Of a stretch of 64,000 nucleotides of DNA, positions 23,155 to 34,138 are shown in pieces. The DNA is from Albifimbria verrucaria (Eukaryota > Ascomycota > Sordariomycetes > Hypocreales > Stachybotryaceae). Positions within the stretch are counted from its first letter, which is position 1. The number at the start of each line of letters is the position of its first letter. Made by a program: the position numbers and the translations under genes. Where the stretch lies: assembly GCA_020081605.1 (NCBI GenBank), contig JAHREC010000019.1, forward strand, positions 124,001-188,000. The letters run 5' to 3'. The notes beneath the pieces are model-generated. The model was given only the letters and a program-made list of their open reading frames with translations. It ran no database searches and was not told the origin of the DNA.

Positions 23155-24953
23155 ATGTCATCAACTGAATCTTCAGTCGCTTACGCCCCATATTATATAG
23201 CTTTTGTTGCCTTATATATACTAGCTGTGAGTCGCAACACAAATCCTTTGCTAATTCCATTGTTAAAATCAACATGCAGTTAGTATCACGCAATATTCGC
23301 CGGGCAGCAGTTCATCCTTTGAATCGGTATCCTGGGCCGTGGATAACCAAAGTCTCCGATTGCTATGCCGGCTATCAAGCAATCAAGCATAGAACACACA
23401 AAGACATACACCAACTTCACTTACATTACGGTATTATTGATCGTTTACTACTATAAGAATCATACTCAGATATGAATTCTGATATGTTATTCAGGCCCTA
23501 TAGTCCGCTACGGCCCGAACAGGCTGGTCTTTAATACAATAGCAGCGTTTAACGGTCAGTACAAGTACTAACATTATGACTAACCGCGCTAATAATTTGC
23601 TAGACATTTACCGCAATCCCCGAATGAGCAAGTCGCAAGAATATGCGAAAGGCACGATAGCGGGGCGGCATTATGTTTTCAGTGTTATTGATGGCGAGAC
23701 ACATCGTCAGAAAAGACAAGTCGTTAGTCAGGCTCTAAATGACGCATCTATTCGTCGACACCAATCAGCCATTGTCGACCAGGTAGATATTTTTTAGACA
23801 AAATCCTCAAATCTTCTCAAGGTAGGAACGGAGGAACCAATATGACTGAGCATTGCATGCTGTTGAGTGTCGATATTATCGCTATCCTTGCACTCGGCCA
23901 AACATTAAATGTCCAGACAGACGGAATCAAGCGCAGAGCATTAAAGCCACTTTTCATGCCAGAGACTATATTCAATGTCATTTTGCACTGGCCCAGATTG
24001 TCATTTCTAAAGGGCATAGCAGAAATTCTGCTAAGCTCGCGGAAGAAGGCTTTCCGGAAGACGATTAAGAACCTCATCGAAGAGCGTCTTATTCGAGGTA
24101 ATGACGGATATGATCTTTTATCATTCATTCCCAAAGAATTAGCGCATGGTTTTGACGGCTTCCGGGGCAGTGATCTATGGAGCGAACTCTTATTCTTCCT
24201 AAAAGCAGGTTAGAGTCACTGCAATCGGCAGCTAGTGCGTATCGCTGATTATATTGTTGTATAGGAAGTGGCCCTCCAGCAGCTGCCATGTGTGGAGTCT
24301 TCTTCTACCTATCCAGAAACGCGAGGTGCTACGATATCCTCTCAAAGGAGATACGATCGAGATTTTCTTCGAGCGATGAAATAGATCTCGGTCCTAGATT
24401 ACGCTCTTGCGCGTACCTAAGAGCCTGCATAGATGAGACGTTACGTATGTCGCCGCCGGCTTTAGCGACGATGTGGAGAGAGCAAGATAAATATGATGAG
24501 AACAAGAGCCCGATAATTATTGACGGCCAGGCTATTCACAAGGGAACAGTTGTTGGAGTCAATGCTTATGCTATTCATCACAATAAGGAATACTTCCCGG
24601 AGCCTTATATATTCAGGCCAGAGAGATGGCTTGATAGCTCAAGCGAAAAGAGTCACTCTAGTCGACAGGCTCATTATATGCAACGGCAAGCCTTTATACC
24701 ATTTGTGGCCGGCAATAGATCGTGCGTAGGAACATCACTCGCCTATCTTGAGATATCTTTAGTTATCGCTAAGACGTTGTGGCATTTCGATTTCAAGAAA
24801 ACGTCAGGTGAACTAGGTAAAATTGGGGAAGAGTCGGAGGCGGGAATGTGTGGAAGTACTAGGCCAGGTGAATTTCGGCTACATGATGCTTTTAATGCAA
24901 TGCATGAGGGTCCCATCTTGAGTTTCTTCTCTAGAGAGGACAAAACTTACTAG
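23155..24953 (+). CDS. Cytochrome P450 monooxygenase, 5 exons, one frameshift
   Basis: Exons 23155-23226, 23280-23430, 23495-23554, 23604-24208 and 24265-24953 join in phase to 525 residues, apart from one T missing in the run at 23790-23795. An N-terminal membrane anchor (YYIAFVALYILAL) is followed by the NRYPGPW proline hinge. The I-helix reads AGSGPPAAA (usual form AGxDTT, so the acid and threonine are replaced), the K-helix is ETLR, then FRPERWL and the haem loop FVAGNRSCVG with the Cys ligand. The haem loop and ExxR are intact, so haem binding is expected. The altered oxygen-activation motif is notable: Pro-Pro-Ala where Thr-Thr is common. Its place next to the UbiA-type gene suggests oxidation of a terpenoid product (inference). 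Confidence 0.92.
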
Positions 24954-26230
24954 ATTATAAATTCAGGTTAACTTATTATACTTAATCCTTATTCTTTTAT
25001 CTTCCTTCCCATATATAGCCTTAGTTAACATTGTTCGTTCGAAAACTACTAGCACACTTTTATTTAATAACTTCCTGAACGTACTAATCAAAACTCCGTG
25101 CACGATGTGATATTATTGCTTCTACGATTGTCGATGTCTAGTGGTGGACCGCCTCGGCAGAGGGTTGGCTCATGGAAGGATCAAAATGCCCGAGAAACTT
25201 AAGAGGATTGGGAAGGAGGTAATTTGAAGGGAATAGAATTTCTTCATCTTTTACAGTAACACTCCTAACGGTCTTGACTCAGACTCTGAGCTGTGGCTCT
25301 GTAGATGCAACTGGACTGTGACGCGGATGCTGTAGCGCAGGAGGCGGTGTCCCACGGTGTTGTTTCATTTCGAGGACGTGGATGGAATGTATTTTCGCCT
25401 CTTCGTGCCTCAAGGCACCTTCGAAACAAGTCTTTCAGTTTGTGGGTTTGATGAAAATCTACAGTCGCTTTCGAAGTGTCGGACGCATCGCTATTGTGGC
25501 TGATGAGGGCACGACCACCGGGTGGTTCCCAAGATTGATGCACCAAGAAATCTCACTCATCTTACCATCTTATCGTGATTAGGTCATTTCACCAACCATA
25601 GGTAATGCTCAGATGAGTGCCCTTGAGTAGTACTATGGGAAGGTAGAATTTCCGCACATCTAGCGGAGATATCTCAATAGAAAATCAACTAACTACATAA
25701 TTATAAGCGACTAAAAATAGAATAAATTTAGAATAATAAATTAAATAATTAGTATATTATTTTATAACTTCTTATGCATGAAGCCTTTTAGCTGAACGGA
25801 GATCGCGAGGTAGGCATAACTTTTGCTATCTGCTATCCCACTGTCGGCAAAAGCTACACAGTGGGTACCATGCTGAATCCTCCCCGCTTTGTGCATGCAG
25901 AATCTGTGTATGAGCCCCTGGCTATCTTCAGTGTAGGATTAAACAGGGTTGGCTTTTGGCTGGCCTGTGTGAAAGGCAACATCGACTCCCAACGAGCTAA
26001 ATCAAATAGTGCATATACTAACTCGAATTTCTAGCATGGCCCTCCGTGTCGCCCTGGCCGGCGGCTCTATGTACAGGGGCTTAGACTGTGTAGCCCTATG
26101 TTGCAACATCTCGATTTAGTCTAGGGTGATTCAGCTAACAAATAGTTGGAGACAAACCCACCAAGCTGAGCTCAATAGTCGCCTGGGTCGAACGGGGCTG
26201 CTATATCAGGGGCAAAAAGAACCAAGCTAT
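24954..26230. other. Intergenic, nothing recognised
   Basis: Contains an A/T-rich stretch (25680-25790). Small frames near 25265-25582 on both strands match no family. Confidence 0.4.
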
Positions 26231-26237
26231 TATAAAA
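26231..26237 (+). promoter_or_regulatory. TATA box of the secreted Ser/Thr-rich protein gene
   Basis: TATAAAA 75-81 bases before the ATG at 26312. Confidence 0.5.
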
Positions 26238-26311
26238 TCCAGGCGCTTGCGAGGTTGAGCAGCTTCTGCCTGGGTTCTACCAGTAGTCTATCCGATTGAT
26301 AACTGACCAAC

Positions 26312-27555
26312 ATGTTCTCCAAAGTCCTCCTTATTGCTCTCACAGCGGCGTCTGGCGCCTTGGCCCTTGTTCCAAGGGGGTATGCAACGCCAATAACTGT
26401 TTAAGAGGTACACCCATCACCCACAACCCGGCGCTGACAAATCTGCTAATGACAAAATACAGCTTTAAGGGCGGCATCACCAACAACAAGACTTGCACAG
26501 GCAAAGGCAGATTGCGCCGCATGGTTGACCATCACTTCCACCCCCATCGAGTATGTCCCGTCTCGTACAGCTGTCTCTAGGTATGCAGGATTCTAATATA
26601 ATGCAGAACTGCCACAGCCTACACTACCGTTTCCGACTTGACATCGACACTCGTCGAAGAGGTTACCACTATCGAAACTATTTACGAAATCTCCACAACT
26701 ACAGTCCGTACAACTCCCACCGACACTATCTACACTGCGACCGCTACTGTTACTATTGACCCCGACTCCATCATCAACAAGCGGGCCGCCAACCCAACCA
26801 TCCCGGCATATGCAAGTCTGTGTTCCGGAGTTGCTGCATACTCTAGCGCGTGCTCTTGTATTGGTGTTGCGGGTGTAGCCACTGTAACTGCTCCCACCAG
26901 TACCACTACGGTTACTATTCCGACCACTGCCCTAACGACATTCCCGGTAACTTCGGTTGTTTCTACATCAATTACTGTTATTTATAACGCTATCACTACT
27001 ATAACCGTGACCGAACCCGCAGCTACCATCTCAACTATCACTGTCGTCACTGTTACTAGATCTTCTACATCTGAAGCTCCGGCTGCACCCACCGGCTTAA
27101 TCACCAACGCCGGTTTCGAGGCCCCTGGCTCCATTGCTCCTTGGGGTCAATTTGGTTCTGCAAACTCTAACAGCATAGGCACTTTGTCCCTCGATGCTAC
27201 AACCGTTCACTCTGGCAGCCAGTCCAGTCTCCTAACCATCCTTCGCCAAGGTGTCACTGGTATCAATCAACCCGTTATCGTCGAGGCGGAGCAGAGCTAC
27301 CGGTTTACCATCTTCGCACAGCAAGCCAGCCCTGCGTGTCCATACATCTACGCTGCCTGCAGCTCCGCCCCAAACAACTACTTCACCGTCTCTACGTATG
27401 CTGGGGCCCTTGTGAATAGAAACTGGTATCAACTTGCCATTACATGCCGCTGGAGTTCCGACAGGGTTTCAACCGCTAGTGTTAGTGTCTTCGTTTCCAA
27501 CTGTGCCCCAGGAGGAAGGATATTCTTTGATGATGCTTTACTTGTTAAACTATAG
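26312..27555 (+). CDS. Secreted Ser/Thr-rich protein with C-terminal galactose-binding/CBM-like domain, one frameshift
   Basis: Exons 26312-26407, 26463-26550 and 26607-27555 give 377 residues once one G is added to the run at 26376-26380. The second intron (26551-26606) uses GTATGT and keeps STPIE joined to TATAYTTVSDL; a shorter 26-base splice was discarded. A signal peptide (MFSKVLLIALTAASGALA) is followed by a Cys-containing N-terminal module (CNANNCLRALR, then a DCAAWL block) common in fungal surface proteins. Next comes a Thr/Ser/Val-rich linker of about 180 residues (TTTV, TITV repeats), likely heavily O-glycosylated. The C-terminal domain begins ITNAGFEAPGSIAPW, the usual opening of carbohydrate-binding or galactose-binding-like beta-sandwich domains. 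No GPI signal is seen. Probably a wall-associated or carbohydrate-binding extracellular protein. Confidence 0.8.
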
Positions 27556-28769
27556 CATTAAGATAAATTCATAACTGGCTGGATCTTTTCTTTTCATTTC
27601 CACATCAGAAGAAAATGTATATGATCCTGATTAAGTAACAGAAGATGCCTCAAGTGAAATATATGAATAGCCTGTCCTATGGGGAAATTGTTACAACTTG
27701 TGCCCGAAATTCTATCAGCCGGTGCCCATACCCTAAAGCCATGTTTCTCGAGTATAAAAACTCAGGGGTTACCCTTGTTATCAGATAATCTTCGCACCTT
27801 CGTTTAGTGTATATGTTGAGATAAGTGTAGCCTTACATCTTATCCTTACCCCATCAATAAATGATACATCGAAACCATAAATCAGGCCTACCACTATCTT
27901 GCACAGAATATGACGAATAAGGAACTGCCCGAAAAGTCCTGGTTCAGTACTGAAAGCAACAGGTGCTCGTTTCATCTCCGCATAATTACCCTTGCCCAGC
28001 CAACTTTCAGGCTTGGATTCTTGCGGCTCATGGTGAAGTCATGAATCGTGTTCCAGCAGCTTTCGGGGATGAACCTTATGCTGGTGTATTATGGCACCAG
28101 AATGACTTGCTCAGTAGTCTCGGTAGATAGACGCGACTGCGTACCATTGATGGAATGATATCATATTAGTATTTCATATAAATTGAAGCTTGGCGCGGTT
28201 TCCGATACTATCGGGTGTATATATCTTGAGATAATTATAACTTCAGCCTATGGGATATGAGCAATTGCATAATAATATCGACCTATGCGATGCTTAAGCT
28301 ATTTAACCTGTGTGTTATGACTTGGGCTGATATAATTTTCAAAATATAATATAACAGACTAACCTAAACTGATATTAAAAATAAATATAAATATAGATCT
28401 TGACTACTATTTTATATATATTTAGATTTATAAGATAATCACTCTTAATTCATTATATTATAAGAAGAAACTACTAATAGCTTTTATAATTTATATAAAA
28501 AAAAATTCTTTTTTTTTTTTTTTGGGCATGTAATAATAAACGGCTAGAAATAGGATGGCAAATAACGTGGTTGATAAGGCTCTTGGACTCTGCTTAATCT
28601 GACTAGCAAATGTGGACCCAGAACTTTCACCTTGGCGGCGGCCCAAGGCTTTGGCCCATGTCAGATGGCTTGCACCCCATATCACATTGTCCCATCGAGA
28701 ATTCGTTCCTCCTAACTGCATTCTCTTGACCAGCCACTAAGCTCCTTCCACCGCATTACTGCAATCACC
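27556..28769. other. Intergenic, A/T-rich
   Basis: No gene seen. The 28330-28500 part is almost pure A/T and ends in an A9/T15 stretch at about 28499-28524, resembling a RIP-mutated or poly-A-tailed repeat remnant. No element ends were identified. Confidence 0.45.
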
Positions 28770-30358
28770 ATGGTGAGCCAGTGTCTTTTCCGGTCAGGCC
28801 CACCGGAAGTGCTTCTCCATATCCTGAGCAGCTGCGCCTCCAGCCGAGATGCCCTGGCCCTCGCATCAGTGTGTCGACACAGCCGTAAAGTTTGGCGTAC
28901 TAATACCGCAGCAGTCCTCTGGCCGCTATGGCTAGGCGAGATTCCAGCCTTTGACGTGGCGTTAATTGCGGTGAGTGGGATTGTAATATTCGTACTTGCA
29001 TACACGGATTGCTAATCTTCCTTTGGTCCTAGGCTCGTATGACACGGTTGGTTCTTGATGCCGAAAGGAAAGACAAGCTTCCGCCCATGGATGTGGCACC
29101 AGGCGACCTAAGTGGACACCGCCAGAGACCTAACCTCTCCGAGTTGAAAGCCGCATTTGCTCTAACTCGCCTCTCACGCGCCATTGCCGTTTCCATCACC
29201 TACTTGGACTTGCGGCTCCCTACCGACAGAAATGGCAACTTCGGATACGAACCTGAGGATCCAGATCACATGGCGGAATGGGATTCTCGCGTCCGCAAAG
29301 CTATTCACAGGATCTTGGTTTGCGGCGCAGTATTAGCTGGGGCGTATAATGAGACTCTCATGAGGGCCCAGGCGAGCGCCGGTCCCGAGATAACGAGTCT
29401 CGTGAATCCTCAGTCCGACTCATTGTCTACTCGCCAGCTGGATTTTCTTCAGCAATATACTGTTTGTAACATGGCAGCTACACCTGAGGCAGAGGAGGCC
29501 ATCTTCGGAGCTCTTTCAGACTGGCTAGTTGACAACATCCTAGCCGATACTGAGGCAACAGCAGCCATGGCTGATCGGTCCGAGCTGTCATATGGCCATG
29601 CAAGTTATTGCGAACAACTTGAATCGGACGAGTGTGAATGGCATGAACCTGGAGACTTCATGTGCCCTATTAAAGCGTAAAAAGAAGGCAAAAGCATTCC
29701 GATACACACCTTGTTGCATGGGAAGTTATGCAAATGGTTTGGATACATGGGCATCCCGGCAGAGTCGTATCCCACCGTGATACTTATCATACTTACACCC
29801 TTCCTCGAGAAATTGATGACAAAAGCCGCCATGACCCGACCCAGACGGCCATTGCTGTTTTCTTTGGTATATTTAGAGTCGAGGAGATCATTCTCCCCAT
29901 ACGTATCACTTCCACAGAAAAGCCGACGCTGACAGCTGAGCTGGCGGCCTTCGCACGAGACAAAGAAGCCATCGCGTACATTCGTGACCGCTTGCCTTTG
30001 GCAGTAGTGTTTCCGTCTTTTCGACTGGATCCATGGTAATTCTGGACATCCCAATGTGGTCGAGGAAACTGGGCACCCTGTCCCACCATTAATACTCAAG
30101 GTTTTTGAGTATTCTTCACGGCGCTATACGGGTCTTCAATTCAAAGACAGTGCATTCCAAGGGATAGAGAACCGCGAGTTTGACGACCTTACGTATGGAG
30201 TGTTTCTCGAAACACTAGGAATCTTCGCTGATGACGGATCGCCACAACGCAATGATTGTCTCTCCATGGATTCTTTGTACTTGGCCGACTTTATTGAAGG
30301 TACTGAGCTACTTGCCAGTTCTGACCAGGTTTCAACTCTCGTCTTTTCAAGGCAGTAA
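28770..30358 (+). pseudogene. F-box-type protein, decayed
   Basis: Exon 28770-28970 holds an F-box-like motif (PPEVLLHILSSCASSRDALA, then LASVCRHSRKVW). An intron at 28971-29032 joins in phase to the long second exon. Such proteins usually link substrates to SCF ubiquitin ligases; fungal members with this layout are mostly uncharacterised. The frame then breaks: TAA at 29678-29680, one C apparently missing at 29771-29773, and a further frame change near 30036 (one extra base or two lost). After each break the other frame continues with good coding character (for example FFGIFRVEEIILP and LILKVFEYSSRRYTGLQF) to a stop at 30358. The stop plus an insertion-type shift suggest true decay rather than assembly error alone. 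No other domain is recognised in the C-terminal two thirds. Confidence 0.7.
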
Positions 30359-30967
30359 CTATGCGCTTAGCAAATCTCGCAAAGAGGTATTTTGAATTGA
30401 GTAACACATGATCTTCGAGCAGGTACAACCTTTTCAAACCATTATTCATCGTTTTTTATCAAGTATATTTGGCTCATCCTTCAATATTCTCAGGAATAAG
30501 GCCAAGGACTAGAACAATGATCTATGTTCGCATACTGCAATTCCTGGCTCTGGCAAATCTGTGTCTAAACCACATGACCGCCCATGGATATCAACCCGGT
30601 CGGGATCTAGTGTCCTCATGCCTATAAGTCTACAACCTCGGTTGGTATCTTTACTCGCGTCCAGTCTGCATTGCACGACCCTTTAACGCCGGAACATGGT
30701 TGCCTCTCCACATACTGGACCCTGTCCGACATTAAGTCTAACCAAACTTGACCCAATTCTTCGGCAAGGTTGCATGATAATGCCATACCTCTGTCTCCCT
30801 CTCCACAGAGCAGCAACTTTGGACAAGGTGATAACGAGTATGTCTGCTCATTTTCACATGCTGCTGTTGACGACTGATCTAAGTCTCTCCCCATTTAACT
30901 CAATCTCGCTCTCATTAATCGTTTCTTCATAAGCCCTCAAGATCTAAGCGTAAGATCGACGTTTAGA
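30359..30967. other. Intergenic, nothing seen
   Basis: Spacer between the F-box relic and the nuclease relic. No coding frame of interest. Confidence 0.4.
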
Positions 30968-32163
30968 ATGGCAACATTATTGTTCGCCATAACACTTTCT
31001 TTCTGGTTCTTTGGTTCCGTCACATCTGCTGTCCAGCCAGGACCCAAGGTGACTACCATAGTCAATGGCGTTGAGGTGTGGCAACATCCCTCACGGGACT
31101 TCGAAGGTATGTGCATGAACGCGGTTGAAGCTCAGTCTCGATGAACATCTCTTATTCTGATAAGTACGCGACTATGGAACTGCATTGGCACCAACCATGG
31201 TTTACAATTGCGCCTACATGCCTGCGATCTGCGCCAATATCGTCAAACATCTTGGTTCACTCCCGACCGCCGGTTCAGAAAGTGTCTACCACACCGATAG
31301 AAACCCTTCGAGAAAGAAGGTTCGAAGGAATCCTGCGTGCCCGGGTAATTGGAATAAGCTGAGAATACCGGATGGCAGCTGGAGATGCCCAGAAACCGAT
31401 CAGCCTGCGTGGAGAGGCTATGACGAAAATGGCCGTGTTCGTGGGCCTTTCAAGCCAATGCTCAGTCAGAAACTGAATGCAAATGGAGAGACCAGTCATA
31501 ATCGATTGGCTTCATAACACTCCAGGGTCGCATTCGATAGTCAAGGAGGCATCACCACTGAGAGAATTGGGAAAGAGTTGGGAGCAATAATGACATGCGA
31601 TGAGTTTCCCGCAGCCACGTAAGGATACACCCCTCACCTCTTTGGTTTTTTCCTTTTTCTTTTTTTTGTAGCCCTCGGGTGATATCTAATACTGCTTGCC
31701 AACGTGTGTATATTAGGTGGATTGAGGTCAGTGGTTTACGCAATGTATAAGACAGCACCGACGTAGGCAACTCGCTGACACGTTTCTACAGGGTGGGGCA
31801 CCTGGCAACGGAATGAGCCAAGCATCAACATATTGTCAGTAACTCTCTTGTTTTGTGCAGTATCGTTATACCGGACATTATATAAGCCGAAGATGACGAA
31901 GATAATAAACTATCCCACTGATCTAGGCGCTCCTGCAAGATCAGCATGTTTTTAGCGCCCTCGCCTTAAGAACTGACCAAGACTGACAGGGCGATGCGTC
32001 AGGAGAGCATGCGTGGCGCGACTTCATTCAAGGTATTACACGCGAGGGCCAAGCTCTTGAAGCCCTCGACAATGCCGAAGTGAAGCCGATCAGTTTGGAC
32101 GAGGCGAGTAAGTGGAGGGGCGGCCGTGCGTCATTTGCTGAGCTGGTCTTCTGTTCCGGGTGA
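30968..32163 (+). pseudogene. Secreted protein with NucA/NucB-type DNase domain, decayed
   Basis: A signal peptide (MATLLFAITLSFWFFGSVTSA) lies in exon 1 (30968-31106), joined in phase over a 58-base intron to 31165. The main exon contains a Cys-rich part (NCAYMPAICANI, RRNPACPGNW) and then THNRLAS. TAA at 31515-31517 breaks it, but the same frame goes on with the family signature: RVAFDSQGGITT, then MTCDEFPAAT across an intron to W-x-E-G-G. CDEFPxA is the conserved core of NucA/NucB deoxyribonucleases. Further short exons (to about 31848) and a C-terminal exon (about 31990-32163, HAWRDFIQGITREGQALEAL ... ELVFCSG) follow, but with at least one frame change near 31950 and a TGA near 31987. Probably a dead extracellular nuclease gene. 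Exon limits after 31620 are uncertain. Confidence 0.65.
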
Positions 32164-32636
32164 GTACATTGCCCCATTCGCCGTTGGGTGATATCCCAAC
32201 CTATCTCTGTTACAAGGGAGCTACTTTTGGGCTACCTATAGCGCGCGGACCAATCAGATCTTGCGCGGGAATATGGCTGGGTGCCCAGGTATGGGAAGAC
32301 CACGTACAGACCATGATTGCGGAGGAAATTAAGTATGCCTTGGCACAGTAGTTTCTTTTATCTCTTATTTGTCTCATACTAATGTTTCCAACATGCCCTT
32401 TATATCTGTAGATTTCTATTGATGTGTACCTTGTTTCGGCTAAAACTGTGAGTCCCGAGAATTTCTTATCCAGTAGGAATCAAAGCCACTGAACAGTTAT
32501 CGGGACTATTAGTATTGCAAATTTCTACAGATACTCAAAAGAATATTGTTTGGCTACACGCCACTGCCGAGTCATCTCATATCACAAACGATGGTCGAAA
32601 ATGTTTGGGAGGGTGCTTGTAAGAAATAAATACTCA
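32164..32636. other. Convergent intergenic region
   Basis: Between the 3' ends of the nuclease relic (+) and the methyltransferase (-). No gene seen. Confidence 0.4.
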
Positions 32637-33363
32637 TTACAGAACATGGCTTTTTCTTGTGTTTCCTTTATCTGAATAATGGGCCGATAGAAAAGTCCAG
32701 GCGATAGTCGACCAACGTTTGAGATCAGTTATCTTCACCCATGCTTCTTTCTCGAGGTATCTGGTTTTCTTGAATCCTGCTTCAGCCATGGCTTCCTTGA
32801 GCTGGCCTAAATCTGTGTCAATGACAGCCAGGAATGGAGGGTAGGGCGTGTTGTCGCCACGTGTACGACGATGCGCTTCTTTCAGTTCAACCTGCCAGGG
32901 CTTCTGGGTCCCAACGCTAATTATGGCAAGACCATCCGGTTTGATGACGCGCTTGATCTCTTCAACTTTGCGGCCATGGGTTGTGCCGCCGAGGATAGCG
33001 AAATCAGTTATGGAAATGTCAAACGTGTCATCCTCAAACGTTAGGTTATTCATGTCGATTTTGTTGACGATGATGGTGTCATCCCAGCCAGGGTTCTTTT
33101 CGATATTGGAGCGCAGCTGAGCGAGATAGCCGTCATTGATGTCGGTGGCATGGATCTTGACGCCTTCGGGAACACCGGCGGCCATCAGCTCACCGGTGAC
33201 TGATCCGTAGCCGCAAGCATTATCGTGAATTAGGGCCTCTGGCTGGAGGGGAACAACTCCTGCACAATTTGACGGGCAATCGACTCGCTCACGTCCCCTG
33301 GAGCTCCTGTGCTAGGGCCCCGTCGAACTTGACTGCCTGTCTTGGCAGAAATGGCGTTGACAT
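32637..33363 (-). CDS. Class I SAM-dependent methyltransferase, two frameshifts
   Basis: One exon. Counting one missing base in each of the runs at 33295-33298 and 33248-33251 gives 242 residues from the ATG at 33363. Motif I is IHDNACGYGSVTGEL, motif II has the acidic HATDIND, then the FDISITDFAILGG strand (motif III) and KRVIKPDGLAIISVG. The size and the DNACGxG form resemble small-molecule methyltransferases of secondary metabolism, including the thiol S-methyltransferase GtmA/TmtA group (established for that group; membership here is inference). The gene is divergent from a thioredoxin-reductase-like flavoprotein, with about 775 bases between start codons, so the two may be co-regulated. 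Confidence 0.82.
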
Positions 33364-34138
33364 TGGGTCAGAGTGAATGAGTGGAAGGGCGGAAACGGGC
33401 TTTGGGAACGGCTGTGCTAGGCAGATGAAGCGACGTGAATAGCCAGGTATGGCGAGACTGTCGAAGGCCAATGGTAACTTTAATAAAGACATGATAACAG
33501 CGTGACACGTAGTCCATGGCATGATTAGGCCGATGCTTATTGCAGCAATTTGTTGGGACACAGCCCAGGAGCAAGCGTCTTACGCCGCGGGCGGGCCGTA
33601 AGATTGAGTCTTCGGTCCCCCTAGTCCACATGCTTGGCCATGTGTGAGTGGCAGCTTGACTTGATGGGAGCCGCATCAGGCTCGGTGAGACGGCCAGTTT
33701 GCAGTGTGTCGGCAGCCCCGGCTTGCCTGGGCACTTGGCTCCTCGTACTCCATACAGGGATTGTGATGATCCATCATCAGGACCGGAGACCGAGTACAAT
33801 GTGATCCGATACAGTACAAGGCAGGCCGCTACCCCGCTTCTTGTTGGAAGGCAACATGTTGGCTGGCTCGCCATTTGGTTCCTGCGCCCGCAGATTGACT
33901 CGGGAATCCCCAACTCAATTAGGGTTACCGATGATTTGGGGGCATAAGCGGTGCCCGGTTGGGATGTCCAATATTGCCACGTTGCTGCTCATATCGGTTG
34001 GTTCACCTATGGCTTCGTGCGCGTGATAAAGTCAGGGCGAATGCCGCTTCGGATTATGACACCAATCCCGCTTGAACCGACGCGAAGAGCCCTGGAGCAC
34101 TCCTAAAGCATCTTCATTCTTGTTTTCTAGACCCAAAG
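33364..34138. promoter_or_regulatory. Shared divergent promoter region
   Basis: A 775-base G/C-richer spacer between the methyltransferase (-) and the flavoprotein (+). Long open frames here (for example 33368-33913 on -) look non-coding: Pro/Ser/Arg/Cys-rich with no motif. No operator was identified. Confidence 0.4.

Noticed and set aside
26581..26606. A 26-base GT..AG intron in the Ser/Thr-rich gene
   Set aside because: Too short for fungal splicing. The 56-base intron starting at GTATGT (26551) keeps the frame and has a better donor.
33368..33913. A 181-codon minus-strand open frame
   Set aside because: It lies in the shared promoter of two divergent genes, is rich in Pro, Ser, Arg and Cys, has no motif and overlaps the start of the methyltransferase in another frame.
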